Shown: positions 1-11,100, numbered from the stretch's first letter. The stretch: DNA of 64,000 nt from Carnegiea gigantea (GCA_029747015.1 JAKOGI010000438.1:512001-576000); one strand, 5' to 3'. Translations and numbers: made by a program. The notes: generated by a model not told the origin, from the sequence alone.

Positions 1-100
1 CACACAAGCAGCTTTGACACTTCGCCATCCGGATGAATTGGATAAAGAGAAAACCGCCTGCATTGAATAAGTCAACCAAGCATAGTCCCATCTTATCGCA

Positions 101-367
101 GTGCAGGAAGAACTAGCTGTCGTTAAGGGAAAACATAAGGGTGCAACTGAAAAAGTAGTCCAGCTAGAAGAGGCGCTTCGTATTGCTTGTGAAGAGGAGC
201 AAAAACTTCAGAGTGACGTTGATGCCAAATCGACCTTAGTGACCACCATCGAGCAACAAGTCATTGAGAAGAAACAAGCTCTTGCTAACCTTGAAGCCAT
301 ACCCGCTTTGTCCAAAGAAGAGGCTGAGAAGTTGAAGGGATATGAGCGCAATGTCTTAGAGTTGTAA
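101..367 (+). CDS. antisense coiled-coil ORF fragment downstream of Tat integrase
   Basis: An open frame of 88 residues, rich in Glu, Lys, Gln and Leu, with heptad-like spacing that suggests a coiled coil throughout. It lies on the strand opposite to gag-pol, between the integrase end and the expected 3' LTR. Several Tat-lineage elements, such as maize Grande, carry an antisense ORF there that encodes coiled-coil or plant-mobile-domain-like protein. The reading frame upstream is broken by stops before position 100, so only a C-terminal piece is left. A captured host fragment is the alternative. Function unknown. Confidence 0.4.
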   Translation: MQEELAVVKGKHKGATEKVVQLEEALRIACEEEQKLQSDVDAKSTLVTTIEQQVIEKKQALANLEAIPALSKEEAEKLKGYERNVLEL

Positions 368-745
368 CTCTCACTCAACCCTGATAACTGGATGAACACT
401 ATTTGATTAGGTTGCTTAGCTTATTGTACTTGCACTTGGATTGTTCATGTTAGTGAACTCTTGATACACTTTATACAATAGTAATATTTTTTTGCTACTT
501 CTTCACCCCTTTCTTTTGTTCCATTTGACTGCACTTGCTAATTTCATTCACAAGCTACCTACATACTCAAGAAAATTATAATTTTTCAATGAGATCAAGC
601 CATAATGTAGTTCAACAAATAGTGCTCCAATTATTTGTTTTGCCGTTCACAATTTACACTCTTGCGGGCCAGGAGTAGTATAAGATTTTTTTTTTCTTGT
701 TTGATGAGCAGTTTAGGCTCATACTTAGGAGTTTACAACCAATTT

Positions 746-1793
746 TTACAGGTAGTAGCGCTTCAGAAACCTGCCGTTGATTGGTCCTACTCGCACTCCT
801 TCTGCGTCAACTATCTTGTAGGCACCATTCGAGTAGACTTCATGAACAACATAAGGGTCTTCCCATTTAGGGGTGAACTTGCTCCCTGTCCTATGCATCA
901 TGATAATGGGCCTTCTTACTACGAGCACTTGATCTCCAACCTGGAATAAGAGAGGTCGAACCTTTTTGTTGAATGCTCGTGACAAACATGCTTGATAGCA
1001 CTCCAGTTTTTGTTACGCCTGAAGCCTTTTCTCATCAAGAGATTCCAACTCTGCTAGGCGGAGTTTGTGATTTTCATCCTCACTTAAGCCTTCCAATATA
1101 GCGAAGCGAAGCGATGGGATTTGAATTTCCAAAGGCAAGGCAGCCGCTACGCCGTACACGAGCGCATAGGGAGTTGATTGCGTTGCTGTCTTGTAGGTGG
1201 TTCGATAAGCCCAAAGTGCTTCTCCAAGTCTTTCATGCCAGTCCTGCTTGGATTTTGCCACCACCTTCTTTAATAAGTTGCATAATATTTTGTTAAATGC
1301 TTCTGCTAGGCCATTTGCAGGTGCATGGTACATTGAAGACTTATGCTGAGCGAACTTAAATTTCTCACAGGATCTAGTCATTAGCTTATTGAAGAATGGT
1401 TTGCCATTATCAGTGATGATCTATCGAGGCACACCGTATCGGTAGATTATGTGCGTTTGAATAAAATCGACAATTCTCCCTCTTAACTTCTTTTAATGCG
1501 ATTGCCTCCGCCCACTTAGTGAAATAATCAGTGGCTGCAAGAATGTATAGATGACCAGCTGAAGACTTAGGAGTAAGGTGCCCTACGACATCAAGTGCCC
1601 ATGCCTCAAAGGGCCAAGAAGCTACGGTTGGGTGGAGTGGTTCCGGAGGTTGGTGAATAAAGTTGGCGTGGAACTGGCATGCGCCGCACCTTTTTACAAA
1701 ATCAATGCAATCCTGCACCATAGTGGGCCAGTAATAGCCTATTCTTTTGATGCGATCATACAATTTAGGCCCGGACTGATGTGCGCCACACAC
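746..1793 (-). pseudogene. integrase of the Tat element, broken into three frames
   Basis: The zinc-binding and N-terminal core part is at 1410-1793, where a CGACQ motif and the core sequence ALDVVGHL are visible. The second half of the core is at 1013-1381, with HAPANGLAEAFNK around the last catalytic Glu region, followed by DWHERLGEALWAYRTT. The C-terminal domain is at 746-985 (GDQVLV, then KFTPKWEDPYVV), typical of gypsy integrases. The three pieces are separated by stops or frameshifts, so no full-length integrase is encoded. In intact elements this enzyme inserts the cDNA into the genome. Confidence 0.85.
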
Positions 1794-1916
1794 CCTTGAG
1801 TGAGCTTCCTCTATTACTTACTGTGCATTCTCTTCGCCTAAGCACCTTAACCAAAGACCAAGGAAAGAGCGTCAATAGAGAGCATCGTTGTAATAAAGAA
1901 ACTGTGGTGCTCGCCT

Positions 1917-2442
1917 TTAGATTTTTGTCTTATACCTAGCATCATTTGGCAGCTTCCTGTGCTTCAGGTAATCAATCAGCGGGTGACGCCAATCCTCTTT
2001 TTTCACCTCATAAACATAGATTGCATTAACTCCTTGGATGAGTTCATCTTCTGATGGTGTGACTACCCACTTACCGCAAGCTGGAATCGTCATATCCTCT
2101 TCTGCCCCCAGTGCCAAAGTAGCTGCGAGATTTGCGAGCGCGTTAGCCATCTTGTTGGCACTCCTAGGGATGTTCTGCAACTTGATGGTATCTAGCTTAT
2201 CTAAGATTTGGAGGGCCTATGTGTGATCCCCGGATCAAATCCTTTTTCTTAATCTCATATACCTCGAGCAGTTGATTGATGACTAGTTGTGAATCGCCGT
2301 ACACATCTAAGTCACTGATGCCTATCTCTACGGCTATTTGGAGGCCCAAGATAAGTGCTTGATATTCAGCCATGTTATTAGAGCACAACTGAGTCAACGC
2401 GAATGAGTATGGGAGGATGTGTTTCTCAGGGGAGATGAGCAC
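1917..2442 (-). pseudogene. second, archaeal-type RNase H domain of the Tat element
   Basis: The 2197-2442 frame contains NNMAEYQALILGLQIA and VYGDSQLVINQL, the conserved Glu and Asp regions of the RVT_3-type RNase H. The 1917-2180 frame continues with RSANKMANALANLAA, which matches the C-terminal part of this fold. A frame break separates the two. Extra RNase H domains of this kind between the normal RNase H and integrase define Tat-lineage gypsy elements. Confidence 0.82.
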
Positions 2443-2616
2443 TACCCCTGCTCCAGCGCTATCTTATCGTACCGCATCGTTAAAGTACATTTCCCACAGG
2501 GAATAAATGTCTATGACAAATACTTCTTTACCAGGTAGATCGTCGTTTAGCTCCCACTCGTCAGTAATTGGGTGATCTGCCAAGAAGTCTGCCAGTACCT
2601 ACCCTTTAACAGCCTT

Positions 2617-3162
2617 TTATGGTACATAGACGAGGTCGTATTGTTCTAAGATAACAGCCCACTTTGCTAGCAGTCTACTCAGGATCAGTCTGGACAAGAT
2701 ATACTTGATTGGGTCAGCCTTAGAGATGACCTGTACTGTGTGAGCTTGCATGTAATGCCTTAATGTCTGCACAGCGAACATGAGAGTCAAACATATCTTT
2801 TCGATTGGGGAGTAATTTAATTCAGCCCCGGCCAAGGTTCGACTCAGGTAGTAAAGGGCTCTCTCTTTGCCCTCCTCATTGTCCTGCGTATATAATGCCC
2901 CCAATGATCTTTCTTAGGCCGCAATGTAAAGCATCAAAGGCTTATCGGGAACTGGAGCTCTTAGCACCAGTGGGCTTGACAAATATTTCTTGATACTTTT
3001 AAAGGCATTCCTGCATGATTTATCCCATTCAAAAGGTGCCCCTTTCTTCATGAGGTGGCTGAACGGATGACAACGACCAGCCAAGTTTGATATGAACCTC
3101 CTGATATATGTTAAGCGCCCTTGTAAACTGCGAAGCTCCTTAAGGTTCTTAGGCTCGGGCAT
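2617..3162 (-). pseudogene. RT-linked RNase H domain of the Tat element
   Basis: The 2914-3162 frame shows LKELRSLQGRLTYIRRFI and then a PFEWDKSC region, typical of the connection after gypsy RT. The 2617-2904 frame shows YYLSRTLAGAELNYSPIEK and LAKWAVILEQYDLVYVP, typical of the RNase H-like domain. The join contains a stop. The domain lies directly after RT on the same strand, as expected for gypsy pol. Confidence 0.82.
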
Positions 3163-3204
3163 GCCTTGAATGGCTTTGACTTTAGCTTGGTCAATTTTAA
3201 TGCC

Positions 3205-4017
3205 TTAATGTCGGACAATAAAGCCTAAGAATTTACTGGAAGTAACACCAAATGCGCACTTAAGTGGATTCATCTTGAGTTGACATCTTTGTAATCTCTC
3301 GAAGATTTGCTGGAGATCACGTAAGTGGTCTGGCCTCTTTCTTGACCTGACCACAAGATCGTCAACGTAGCATTCCACCGTCTTGTGTAGCATGTCCTCA
3401 AAGATAGTTTGCATCACCCTTTGGTATGTGGCTCCTATGTTTTTCAACCCGAATGGCATCACCTTGTAGCAGAAGATGCCTTTAGGTGTGCGGAAAGGTG
3501 TAGCTTCCTGATCTTCTGTTGCCATTTGAATCTGATTGTATCCTGCTATGCAATCCATAAAGGACAGAGCTTCATGTCCTATTGTAGAATCAATCATGAG
3601 TTCCATCACAGGCAGTGGAAAATCATCTTTGGGGCAGGCATCATTGAGATCCCGAAAATCCACACAAACACGCAATTGGCCATTCTTTTTCCTTACAGGG
3701 ACAATGTTCGCAATCCATGTTGGGTACTTAACTTCGCGAATGAATCCCGCCTCTATGAGTTTGTTGACCGCCTTTTTGATTGCTAGTACTAACTCCGGTC
3801 GGAAGCGTTGTTGGGATTGTTTCTTAGGTGAAACGCCCTTTTTAATAGACAAGCGGTGGATTGCGACTTTCAGCTCTAACCCGGGCATTTCTTTGTAGCT
3901 CCAAGCAAACACATCTTTGTACTCGGACAGGAGATCAAAATACTCCTTTTTCTCTTTGGGTGTGAGCAATGCGCTCATGTAAATAGGGCAAGGGTCCTCG
4001 CTTGTTCCAAGATTCAA
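3205..4017 (-). pseudogene. reverse transcriptase of the Tat element
   Basis: An open stretch of 270 residues contains the RT fingers and palm: RVCVDFRDLNDACPKD, then MPFGLKNIGATYQRVM, then the catalytic box YVDDLVV near residue 215. The catalytic Asp pair is intact and this is the best-preserved domain of the element. The frame ends close to ITSSKFLGFIV, where the RNase H part starts in another frame. The protein would copy element RNA into cDNA inside Gag particles, but the flanking breaks mean it can no longer be made as a polyprotein. Confidence 0.9.
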
Positions 4018-4625
4018 CTCTTTGAGTTCGTCTACTGTGGCTTGCCCTCCGTCTTCTACAGTCTCAGGAGTTTCTGCGAGTTCTATTTCGGCGTCTGATC
4101 ATCAACTTCTCGGACTGTGATATGATTGGAGGAAGCTTGTTCCTCTTGCTTGAGCTCCTCTTTTGGGCCCGGATTAACCCTATGGCCAGTGCAAACCACT
4201 GTGTGTCTCTTGACTCTCAGTGAACCCTCTGTCTTCACATCTAAGGTCGATAAGTGTTTCATATGAGAAGGGATGACACTTTGGACTTTATTTATTTCGC
4301 CAAGATGACCAAATACGGAGTCCTTCTCCTATGTGGATGGTGAGCTTGCCAATTCTTTACCTAACTTGATCCTTGTGAATACTGAAGGTTTAGGTTGTAC
4401 GCCTACATTTAACCTCCAGAAAGTAGAAGACTTTGAGACCTTGCCATTTCCTACTCTGTCGAACACAGAAGCGCGTCCTCGTGAAGTGGAAGATTGCAAT
4501 CTATCAAACACAGAGGATTTTGGTTTGTTCTTGCCATCTTCCTCATTATTTTGAATAATCTCTTCGGCTGCAATATACTAAGCAAAGGACTGCTTGTCTT
4601 TACACCGTCCTGAAATCCGGATGGG

Positions 4626-6002
4626 TTAGGGCAGTATATAACCGAGACCTATCTTCGGAACTGCCACCATGCCACCTTGCTCTTGTATTTTCTTTTGTGT
4701 CTCATTGATGCCATAGGGCTTAGCTTCGATGACATGTCCCAAAGAAACTGGCTTATCAAAGTCATAACCAGATTTCTTCATCAGCTTGTACGCATTTGGA
4801 TCAAATCTGTCATCGGTGCGCACCTTCGGCAAGTCACTCTCTTCTTGAAGTGAGCCCTTGGAAGAAACAACGAAGCCAGAGAGAGGGGCTCTAGCCACCC
4901 TGCTTTTACTAGCGTTATTAGTTGGAAGCACACCTTTATCTCCAAGGATACGATAATCGGTCTCCTCGAATTTGCTAATAGGCTTAGTTGCGCTTTCAAG
5001 AGTTGTGCATTTACTGAATGGCACTTCACCATCCTTGCGGCGGGATTTAGGAATGTACCTGAATACTGGCGCTTCAAGCTTTGTTGCAACAACTACCTTT
5101 TTGAAGGAAGGATCTGTCATTACTTGACTATTTTCCTTCTCACATTGTAGTCGTTGTTTGGCATTATCATTAGTGCTAATGTTTATCTTCACGTAAGTAT
5201 CTTCATCACCCCTTTTACCAGTAGAGGAGATAAAGGCTGGCATTGCTTCCTTCAAATGGGCTCCTTCCTCGAAGAATCTTGCATCGGCGAAATAAGATTC
5301 AGCCTTCGCAAATGATTTAACATCGCCATTGATCTTCTTCTCTCCATCGCGGTAATACTTGAGACACTGGTGCAAAGTTGATGCCACCACCCCATGCTCA
5401 TAAAGCCAATGTCGTCCTAGCAACAATTGATATGAAGTTTTTGAATCTATCACATGGAAGATAGATGTTGTGGACAGATCACCCATTGCCAACTCGAGGC
5501 GAATCATGCCGATTGCACGTCGACCCTCTAGGTTGAAGCCTTGTATCATCATCCGACTCTTAGAGAGTTCCTCAACAGTAATCCCTAAGTCATTCATAGT
5601 AGACTTGGGCATGATATTGACCGTCGAGCCACCATCTACCAAGATGCGTTTGATTTTTTGCCCCCGAATATAGCCAGTGACAAACAACGGACGATTGTGG
5701 GGTTTTGACCCAAGCAATAGATCATCATCTGTAAATGACACAGCCGTGTTACAAGTGGCGCACTGAGTTGGAAGCTTTGTAGGCTCTTTGGCTTCCTTTA
5801 CTTTATCAGCATATGACTCTGCATGGCGCGTGGCAGCCGCAACTTGCTCATGCATTTCATGATGCAGCTGAAAAATTTCTTCGGGCAAAGCTTCTAAGAC
5901 GGCGAGGACTCTATCATCTGGATTTGAAGATGACACCTTTTGGAGATCTTCCTGTGCATCTTCCTCATCATCCTCATCTTCAAGCTCAGAACATGAAACC
6001 AT
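4626..6002 (-). pseudogene. aspartic protease region of the Tat polyprotein
   Basis: This 458-residue frame carries ILVDGGSTVNIMP with the presumed catalytic Asp at residue 123. It is the retropepsin motif of plant gypsy elements that use DGG in place of DSG or DTG. The acidic N-terminal part and the long linker after the protease are typical of Tat polyproteins. The frame ends with GLGYILP, a G-patch-like tail often seen before RT in this group. A stretch from 4018 to 4625 without a long frame separates it from RT. Confidence 0.82.
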
Positions 6003-6464
6003 GTTAACTGTAGCATTCTTAAAGAAGTCCCTTGGGAAGAAGTCTTCTAATGTGACAAGGATAAGGGGTTCTTGTTCAAGCAGCTCGATTGGTTGAACTC
6101 TATGCCTCTAACCAGAATTGGGCTTCTTCCTCCCCCTAGGGCAATGAGGCTTCTTGTTTCTGGCATGACTCTTTCTTCGATGGAGTGGGGGTGGTTGAAC
6201 ATGCATTTGCTCCTTAGGCCTTCGTCTAGTGACGAGCGTCCATCCTTCATTGTCTTCATCACGAATATCTGGCACATGCTCAGCCTCTATAAGTATCGCT
6301 AGAACCATTAATGAAAGCATTACTAGCTCAAAGCTTCCAAATTATATGGTAACCCACTCTTCATTCATTGCAAGAGCCAGGTCACAATGCTCACACAAAA
6401 TTATCGTGTGATTGGTTTCAGCCGCCTCATCCAAGTCTAGGATGATCGTTTCATCCTGAGCCAA

Positions 6465-7599
6465 CTACATAACATGCTCCTTGAGTGTTATGCACTTTTC
6501 AAGAGGGTGACTAATGATCCTGTGATACCGACAATACTTTGGGTCATTCACCTTGCCTGTTTCTTCAGGGCATTTTGATGGCGGTAACTCAATGATACCC
6601 TTTTCCAACAAATCATCCAACATGCCTGACAAATCTGAGTCAGGGAATGGGTACTTCCTTTCTTGAAGCTCTTTCAACGTAGGGCGCTTCTTCCGAGCTT
6701 CTTTCATTGACGGGCATTGCTTCTCCTGTACTCTTGATTTCCCTGAAATCCGGATCGGTTCGCTTGTAGTGACCGACATGGATTCTTTAGGATTTTTCTT
6801 GAAGTCACCCTTGTCCTTCCTTGCTTCAAAAGTAGGGGAAGCTTTTCCTCGACGATTAGCTACCGTCATCTCCATATCATGTGCCTTAGTAGCCAACTGC
6901 TGGAAAGTCCTGGACTTGCTCATCTGTAGGACGAAAAGCAGGTCCCACACCATGCCTTGAGCACACATCTCTACCGTAGAAGTCTCAGATAATCAATCCT
7001 TACACTTGAGGCTGAGTGAGCGCCAGCGGTTGATACAGTCAAGAGCAGGTTCGTCTTTCCACTGTTTAATATTTGTTAGCTCAGTCATACTAACAGTGCG
7101 TTGGGTGCTATAGTACCTATTCAGAAACTCTTGCTCCATATGCTCCCAGCTATCAACGGACTTGGGCAGCAGATCGGTATACCAGTCGAACGTGATGCCC
7201 TTCAAAGTCCGAACGAACTGTTTCACTAGTAAGTCACCGCTCAATGAAGTGCGCAACATGTTGTTTTGGGTTACCTTTCCCATCAAATTGGTTGAACTTG
7301 GGAGGTTGGTAACCACCAGGCATATGAAGAGCGTCAATCCTCTTTGTGTAGGGTTTGGTATAGAGATGGCTCTTTTGTGAACCGACCCCTAGCTGAGTTT
7401 TGACAGCATTGGCAATCAACTCCTGGATTTGTTCACAAGTCATTGCGCTTAGAGATGAGTCATTTTGTGGCTTGTTGCCCTTCTTTGACCTGCCATCATC
7501 CTCAGAAGCCTCGCTTCGATTGGACCCTTTTTTGTCCTCGTCACTGCTTGTGCCTTTGTTAGATGATGCACATGGCCATTTGTCCAGTTTTTTCAGCAA
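6465..7599 (-). pseudogene. Gag core region of the Tat element
   Basis: Three overlapping frames (6465-6968, 6993-7337 and 7234-7599) together cover the retrotransposon Gag domain: FVRTLKGITFDWYTDLLPKS, EQEFLNRYYSTQRTVSMTEL and SRTFQQLATKAHDMEMTV. The zinc-knuckle equivalent may be KYCRYHRIISHPLEKCITLK near the C-terminal end of the 6465 frame. Two frame changes break it. Gag builds the particle in which reverse transcription takes place. Confidence 0.8.
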
Positions 7600-8123
7600 C
7601 TTAGCAATATGTTCCTTTTGGCGCTTGATGCGTGCATCTTTTTCTGCACTCTCGAGAGCCTTTCCAATGTGGCCTTCATGTTAGCGAACTCTTCTTCAAA
7701 ATTGACAGCTCCTACCATCATAGCATGCATGATAACGGTAGGGGATGATTCAGCCTCAGATTGTGGAAGGGGTACAATTCTTGGTGATGACGCAGAAGAA
7801 TCGCTACTGTAATAATCTTCTGCTTCAAAAAATGGAGATTGATGCTTCGTCTTCATTTCCTGAATGGATTTCCCCTTGTGAGGGTCAACGGACGAAACTT
7901 TACCAACTCCGTCATGCATATTAGAGTCAGCGTTATCAGTCGAATGCAAGGATGCAATTGCAACTGCTCTTTTGGTGATAGTGGTTGCTGCAGCCTTCGC
8001 AATGTTTCTTGTCACCACTCCAGTGCTTCGCTTACTAGAGGTGGTGTCAGAGTTGGAGGATCTTTGTTGGATAGATCCGGATTTCTTCTTCAAAGGTAGA
8101 GAGGCGGTATTCCTTGTGGCCAT
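7593..8123 (-). CDS. N-terminal end of the Tat Gag polyprotein
   Basis: A 176-residue frame starts with a true ATG (MATRNTASLPLKKKSG) about 90 bases inside the 5' LTR end. The sequence is Ser, Thr and Lys rich at the start, becomes acidic, and ends in a short coiled-coil-like stretch (MKATLERLSRVQKKMH). It overlaps the next Gag frame by a few bases, so a frameshift separates this start from the Gag core. The long basic N-terminal extension is common in Tat Gag proteins. Confidence 0.7.
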   Translation of the reverse strand: MATRNTASLPLKKKSGSIQQRSSNSDTTSSKRSTGVVTRNIAKAAATTITKRAVAIASLHSTDNADSNMHDGVGKVSSVDPHKGKSIQEMKTKHQSPFFEAEDYYSSDSSASSPRIVPLPQSEAESSPTVIMHAMMVGAVNFEEEFANMKATLERLSRVQKKMHASSAKRNILLSC

Positions 8124-8189
8124 ATCTTCCTTGCGAAGAGTTGGTTGGAAATTCTAGATTTCAAGGAGAAGGAGATGAGAGGCAGAGTA

Positions 8190-8207
8190 GTCCCATTGAG
8201 TAGGCCA
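8190..8207 (-). other. degraded primer-binding site of the Tat element
   Basis: Read on the minus strand just inside the 5' LTR, the sequence TGGCCTACTCAATGGGAC resembles the TGGCGACTC...GGGGAC type of tRNA-primer site used by Tat elements, with several changes. Confidence 0.45.
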
Positions 8208-8213
8208 GAAATT

Positions 8214-8818
8214 TGTAACCACAAATTTCAAGTCTAAATCGAATTAAGATAAGAAATATGGAACAAATTCAATTTTTGTATTTATAATAAAAATGGGTAC
8301 AATCTCTGAATATTTTGTTACAAATGAACCAATGAAACTCCTCTGGTTCGATCTCTTGTTTGTGACTTGATGGAGGGCCGAAATAGCTTGAATCTCGATC
8401 AGGTATATACTTTAATCTCTAGAGTGAACGACACGTTTTGATGTGCTTGTTGTCTCTTTCTAGAGAGCCTTCTGTGGGAGAGAATTTTCTATCGCCGAAT
8501 GAGGGGGGATGGAGCTATATTATAGGGAGGAGCCTCCCCTCTCTTTTAGGGATTACGGATTAATAGCCCTCTTGGGTCGATAGATGGATCTCGAACTCGG
8601 GCCGATGACTTGGAGTCTATTTAAGTTGACGACTTGGTAGTCCACTGGGCCATTAACTTGATAATCTTATTGGGCTGTTGACTTGATACTTTATTGGACG
8701 GTTGACTTGGTGATCGTTTGGACCCAAATAATTAAATTAATTAATTGGACTAGCCAATATTAATTAACTTAAATTATTTAGTGACGTGGCACATATTTTT
8801 TTTTTTTTTGTGCCTACA
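8214..8818 (-). repeat. 5' LTR of the Tat element
   Basis: The stretch starts with TGTAACCAC and ends with GTGCCTACA, giving matching TGTA/TACA ends, and abuts the start of the element internal region. It is about 605 bp and has a poly-T run near its outer end. The partner LTR is outside the window, so the border rests on the TG/CA ends and position alone. Confidence 0.6.
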
Positions 8819-9780
8819 ATGTGATGAAGCAAATTTCGAGTCTAATATTCTGAAGTACACATTTATCACTTTGAGCTTCATTTGCAAGCCATTTAAATAG
8901 AGACAGCAGAACACTAGCGATGAAATCTCATTAATTTAAAATTACTTTCGTTAAACCAATTAAATCCAAACTAGCCCAGATCTAATGCAAAGAATAATAA
9001 GTGGAAGTTCCCAAAACGAACATATATCACCAAGAAAACACAATAACTAAGTTCAAACATCTATAAACAGTGAATAAAAGGTTAGACAGAGCATCACAGC
9101 ATAAATGGGCAAAGATATGAGAAGTTAGAAGTCCACTAGGAATTTGGTCGGCCAAACACACTTACAACTCCTCGGTTCCGACAAGATCCGGCAACGACAA
9201 CCTGTCTTTTGCATAAGTCTCAAGTACTATACAAGCAACGCGATCGAAACAGAGCAAAAAGGATACGACAAAATACAAGCGACGTACCTTTGTTGTTGTC
9301 GCCGGTGATAGATGGAAAGCCCAGAACAACTGCTGCTGGATCAGGCGAAAAGGAGCAGTGCAGATGCACCAACAGTTGGTGGATCATGGGAGGCCAACCA
9401 CTGTTGTTCTCATCTATGTCCAACAGATCATTTTCAATTTAAGGAAAGCTCTAGGGTTGGTTTTGTCCATGTCCATTTATTTTAACATATTTCTTTTTTC
9501 TGCTACCCTATTATGAATAAGGGGCATAATGGATATTTCATATAATGGGTAGTTGAATGGGTAGAAGTATATAATAAAGGTTCCTCAACAAATTATAGTA
9601 ATCTCCAACTACTTGAAGATGCAAGCAGCAAATATTCAACCACCAAAGCATCTGAAAATAAATGTGTGCAGTTCAGACTTTAATTTTTTTTGGTGCCGAC
9701 TTTTTTACAATTTCTAATAGTTCAAAACATTATTTCTTAATTTTTTTTTTTTTTTTGTAGACATACAAATGCACAATTTT
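8819..9780. other. flanking DNA with a short unrecognised minus-strand frame
   Basis: No domain is recognisable. On the minus strand 9220-9435 is open, including DIDENNSGWPPMIHQLLVHL. It lacks an in-frame ATG near its start and runs into a possible splice donor (AAAG|GTACGT near 9286). It could be an exon of a disrupted host gene or chance. The rest (8819-9200 and 9440-9780) is AT-rich with no gene seen. Confidence 0.25.
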
Positions 9781-9899
9781 TGTAACGCCCCAGCCCCTCT
9801 CGGGCCGGGAGAGTTACCAGGAACAGTTTCAAAGATTGTTGACTAGTCTCACAAATCACCACAAGCCTTTCCGGCATTCTTTGTCCTCGCTCACACGCT

Positions 9900-9978
9900 A
9901 CTTAGGAAACTTCTCAAGAGGTCACCTATTTTAAGATTGCTCCCCAACAAGTACGCTTAACTGTGAAGTTCTTAAGAA
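9900..9978 (-). promoter_or_regulatory. 5S rRNA-like Pol III promoter segment in Cassandra LTR 1
   Basis: Read on the minus strand this part follows the 3' half of plant 5S rRNA, including GTTAAGCGTACTTG (box A region) and GAGGTGACCTCTTGAGAAGT-like sequence (box C region) with scattered changes. It is more diverged than the copy in LTR 2. Confidence 0.7.
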
Positions 9979-10311
9979 TGAACTTCCCGAAAAGAAAGGT
10001 GTACTTTTGGTGATATAAGTAGTCACTTCAATCCTTCTAAGTCACACTGTGGGTGTTACAGTCACCCCCACTTGAAGCATACAGCATCCTCGTTGTGCCT
10101 CACTAACCGACCAACTTACGAGTTCTCTTGATTGGCGGTCCACACCCAATATCTTTGTCCCACTAGGTGACTGCCCATGAGGCTCTCAATCCACGCCCGG
10201 ACCCCTCTCCCAGGTCGCGGATAGTTACCAATAACAGCTTTAAAGATCATTGACTGGCCTCACAAATCACCACAAGCCCTTCTGGCATGCTTCGTTCTCG
10301 CTCACACGCTA

Positions 10312-10390
10312 CCTGAGAAACTTCCCATGAGGTCATGCACCCATCTTAAGATTACTCCCCAACAAGCACGCTTAACTGTGGAGTTCTTAA
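10312..10390 (-). promoter_or_regulatory. 5S rRNA-like Pol III promoter segment in Cassandra LTR 2
   Basis: On the minus strand it reads AACTCCACAGTTAAGCGTGC followed by TTG, a near match to the 5S rRNA box A region (10363-10384). It then gives GATGGGTG, CATGACCTCATGGGAAGT, the box C region with a 3-base insertion. Cassandra elements are known to carry 5S promoter sequence in their LTRs. Confidence 0.82.
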
Positions 10391-10639
10391 GAGTGAGCTT
10401 TTCGAAAAGAAAGGTGCACCTTTGGTGATATTAGTAGTCACTTCGATCCTTTTAAACAACACTCGGGGTATTACAATTTCGAACAAGTCATTTACAAAAT
10501 AATACATGTTAAAAAAAATAAACATTTTAATATTACCATTTGTTGCACTTTATTAGCCTCAATAGTCCCACTTCAAAGTTTTTATTAATGTAAACAAAAT
10601 AAATATTTAAGTCACAAGTATAAATGATTTATTTAAATG

Positions 10640-10795
10640 CCAAACAATGATTAGTTGTTAATTATTTTCTAAACTTGTGATGAATTCTCAACTTATTTGT
10701 TGAACTTATTTTTAATTTATTCTCAACTTATTTATAAAACTTATTCTGAATTGAACTTATTCTTCTAAAAATAAGTCGAACAGAAGAGAGCCTTA
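10640..10795. mobile_element. truncated Tourist-like MITE (CTTATTCTGAA family)
   Basis: It holds repeats of ACTTATTCTGAA-like sequence and ends with AAAATAAGTCGAACAGAAGA, the same right terminus as the neighbouring complete copy. No left terminus is visible, so it appears truncated. Confidence 0.5.
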
Positions 10796-10826
10796 ATATA
10801 GGGATATTGATTTTTTTTGAGTTTTA

Positions 10827-11097
10827 GGGCATGTTCTCTTCGCCTTATTTTGACTGGACTTATTTTGAACTGAACTTATCTGAACTTATTCTGAATTTAT
10901 TTGTTGAACTTATTCTGAAACTTATTTACTTATTCTGAACTTATTCTGAACTTATTATAGAACAAATTTATGAACTTATTTGCTGAATTTTATTCTGAAC
11001 TGATTCTGAACTTATTAATAAAACTGATTTTGAACTTATTCTGAACTGAACCTATCTGAACTTATTCTTCAAAAAATAAGTCGAAGAGAACAGACCC
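10827..11097. mobile_element. Tourist-like MITE, 271 bp, TTA target duplication
   Basis: The left end GGGCATGTTCTCTTCG and right end CGAAGAGAACAGACCC are inverted repeats, flanked on both sides by TTA. The interior is a minisatellite of short GAACTTATTCT units. A 3-bp TTA duplication points to the PIF/Harbinger (Tourist) superfamily. Confidence 0.75.
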
Positions 11098-11100
11098 TTA

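Larger units (their letters stand above)
1..8818 (-). mobile_element. Ty3/gypsy Tat-lineage LTR retrotransposon, decayed, 3' end outside the window
   Basis: Read on the minus strand, the order is 5' LTR (8214-8818), a degraded primer-binding site, Gag, aspartic protease, reverse transcriptase, its own RNase H, a second archaeal-type RNase H (1917-2442) and integrase. The second RNase H domain between RT and integrase is a hallmark of the Tat lineage. An ORF on the opposite strand beyond integrase (101-367) fits the same lineage. Stops and frameshifts break nearly every domain, so it is not autonomous. The 3' LTR must lie left of position 1, so no target duplication can be checked. Confidence 0.88.
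9781..10475 (-). mobile_element. Cassandra-type TRIM retrotransposon, complete
   Basis: A 695-bp element with two LTRs (9781-10060 and about 10190-10475), a 130-bp internal part and no coding capacity. Both LTRs start near TGTAACGCCC-like sequence and end in TTACA. Next to LTR 2 is a decayed complement of the tRNA-Met primer site (GGCTCTCAATCCA at 10181-10193). Next to LTR 1 is a pyrimidine-rich stretch (10061-10072), the complement of the polypurine tract. Flanks ATTTT and ATTTC look like a 5-bp target duplication with one change. The 5S-like sequence in both LTRs identifies Cassandra. Such elements depend on proteins of other retrotransposons. Confidence 0.85.

Noticed and set aside
3409..3898. 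Plus-strand frames of 120-125 residues
   Set aside because: They are antisense shadows of the Tat reverse transcriptase on the minus strand.
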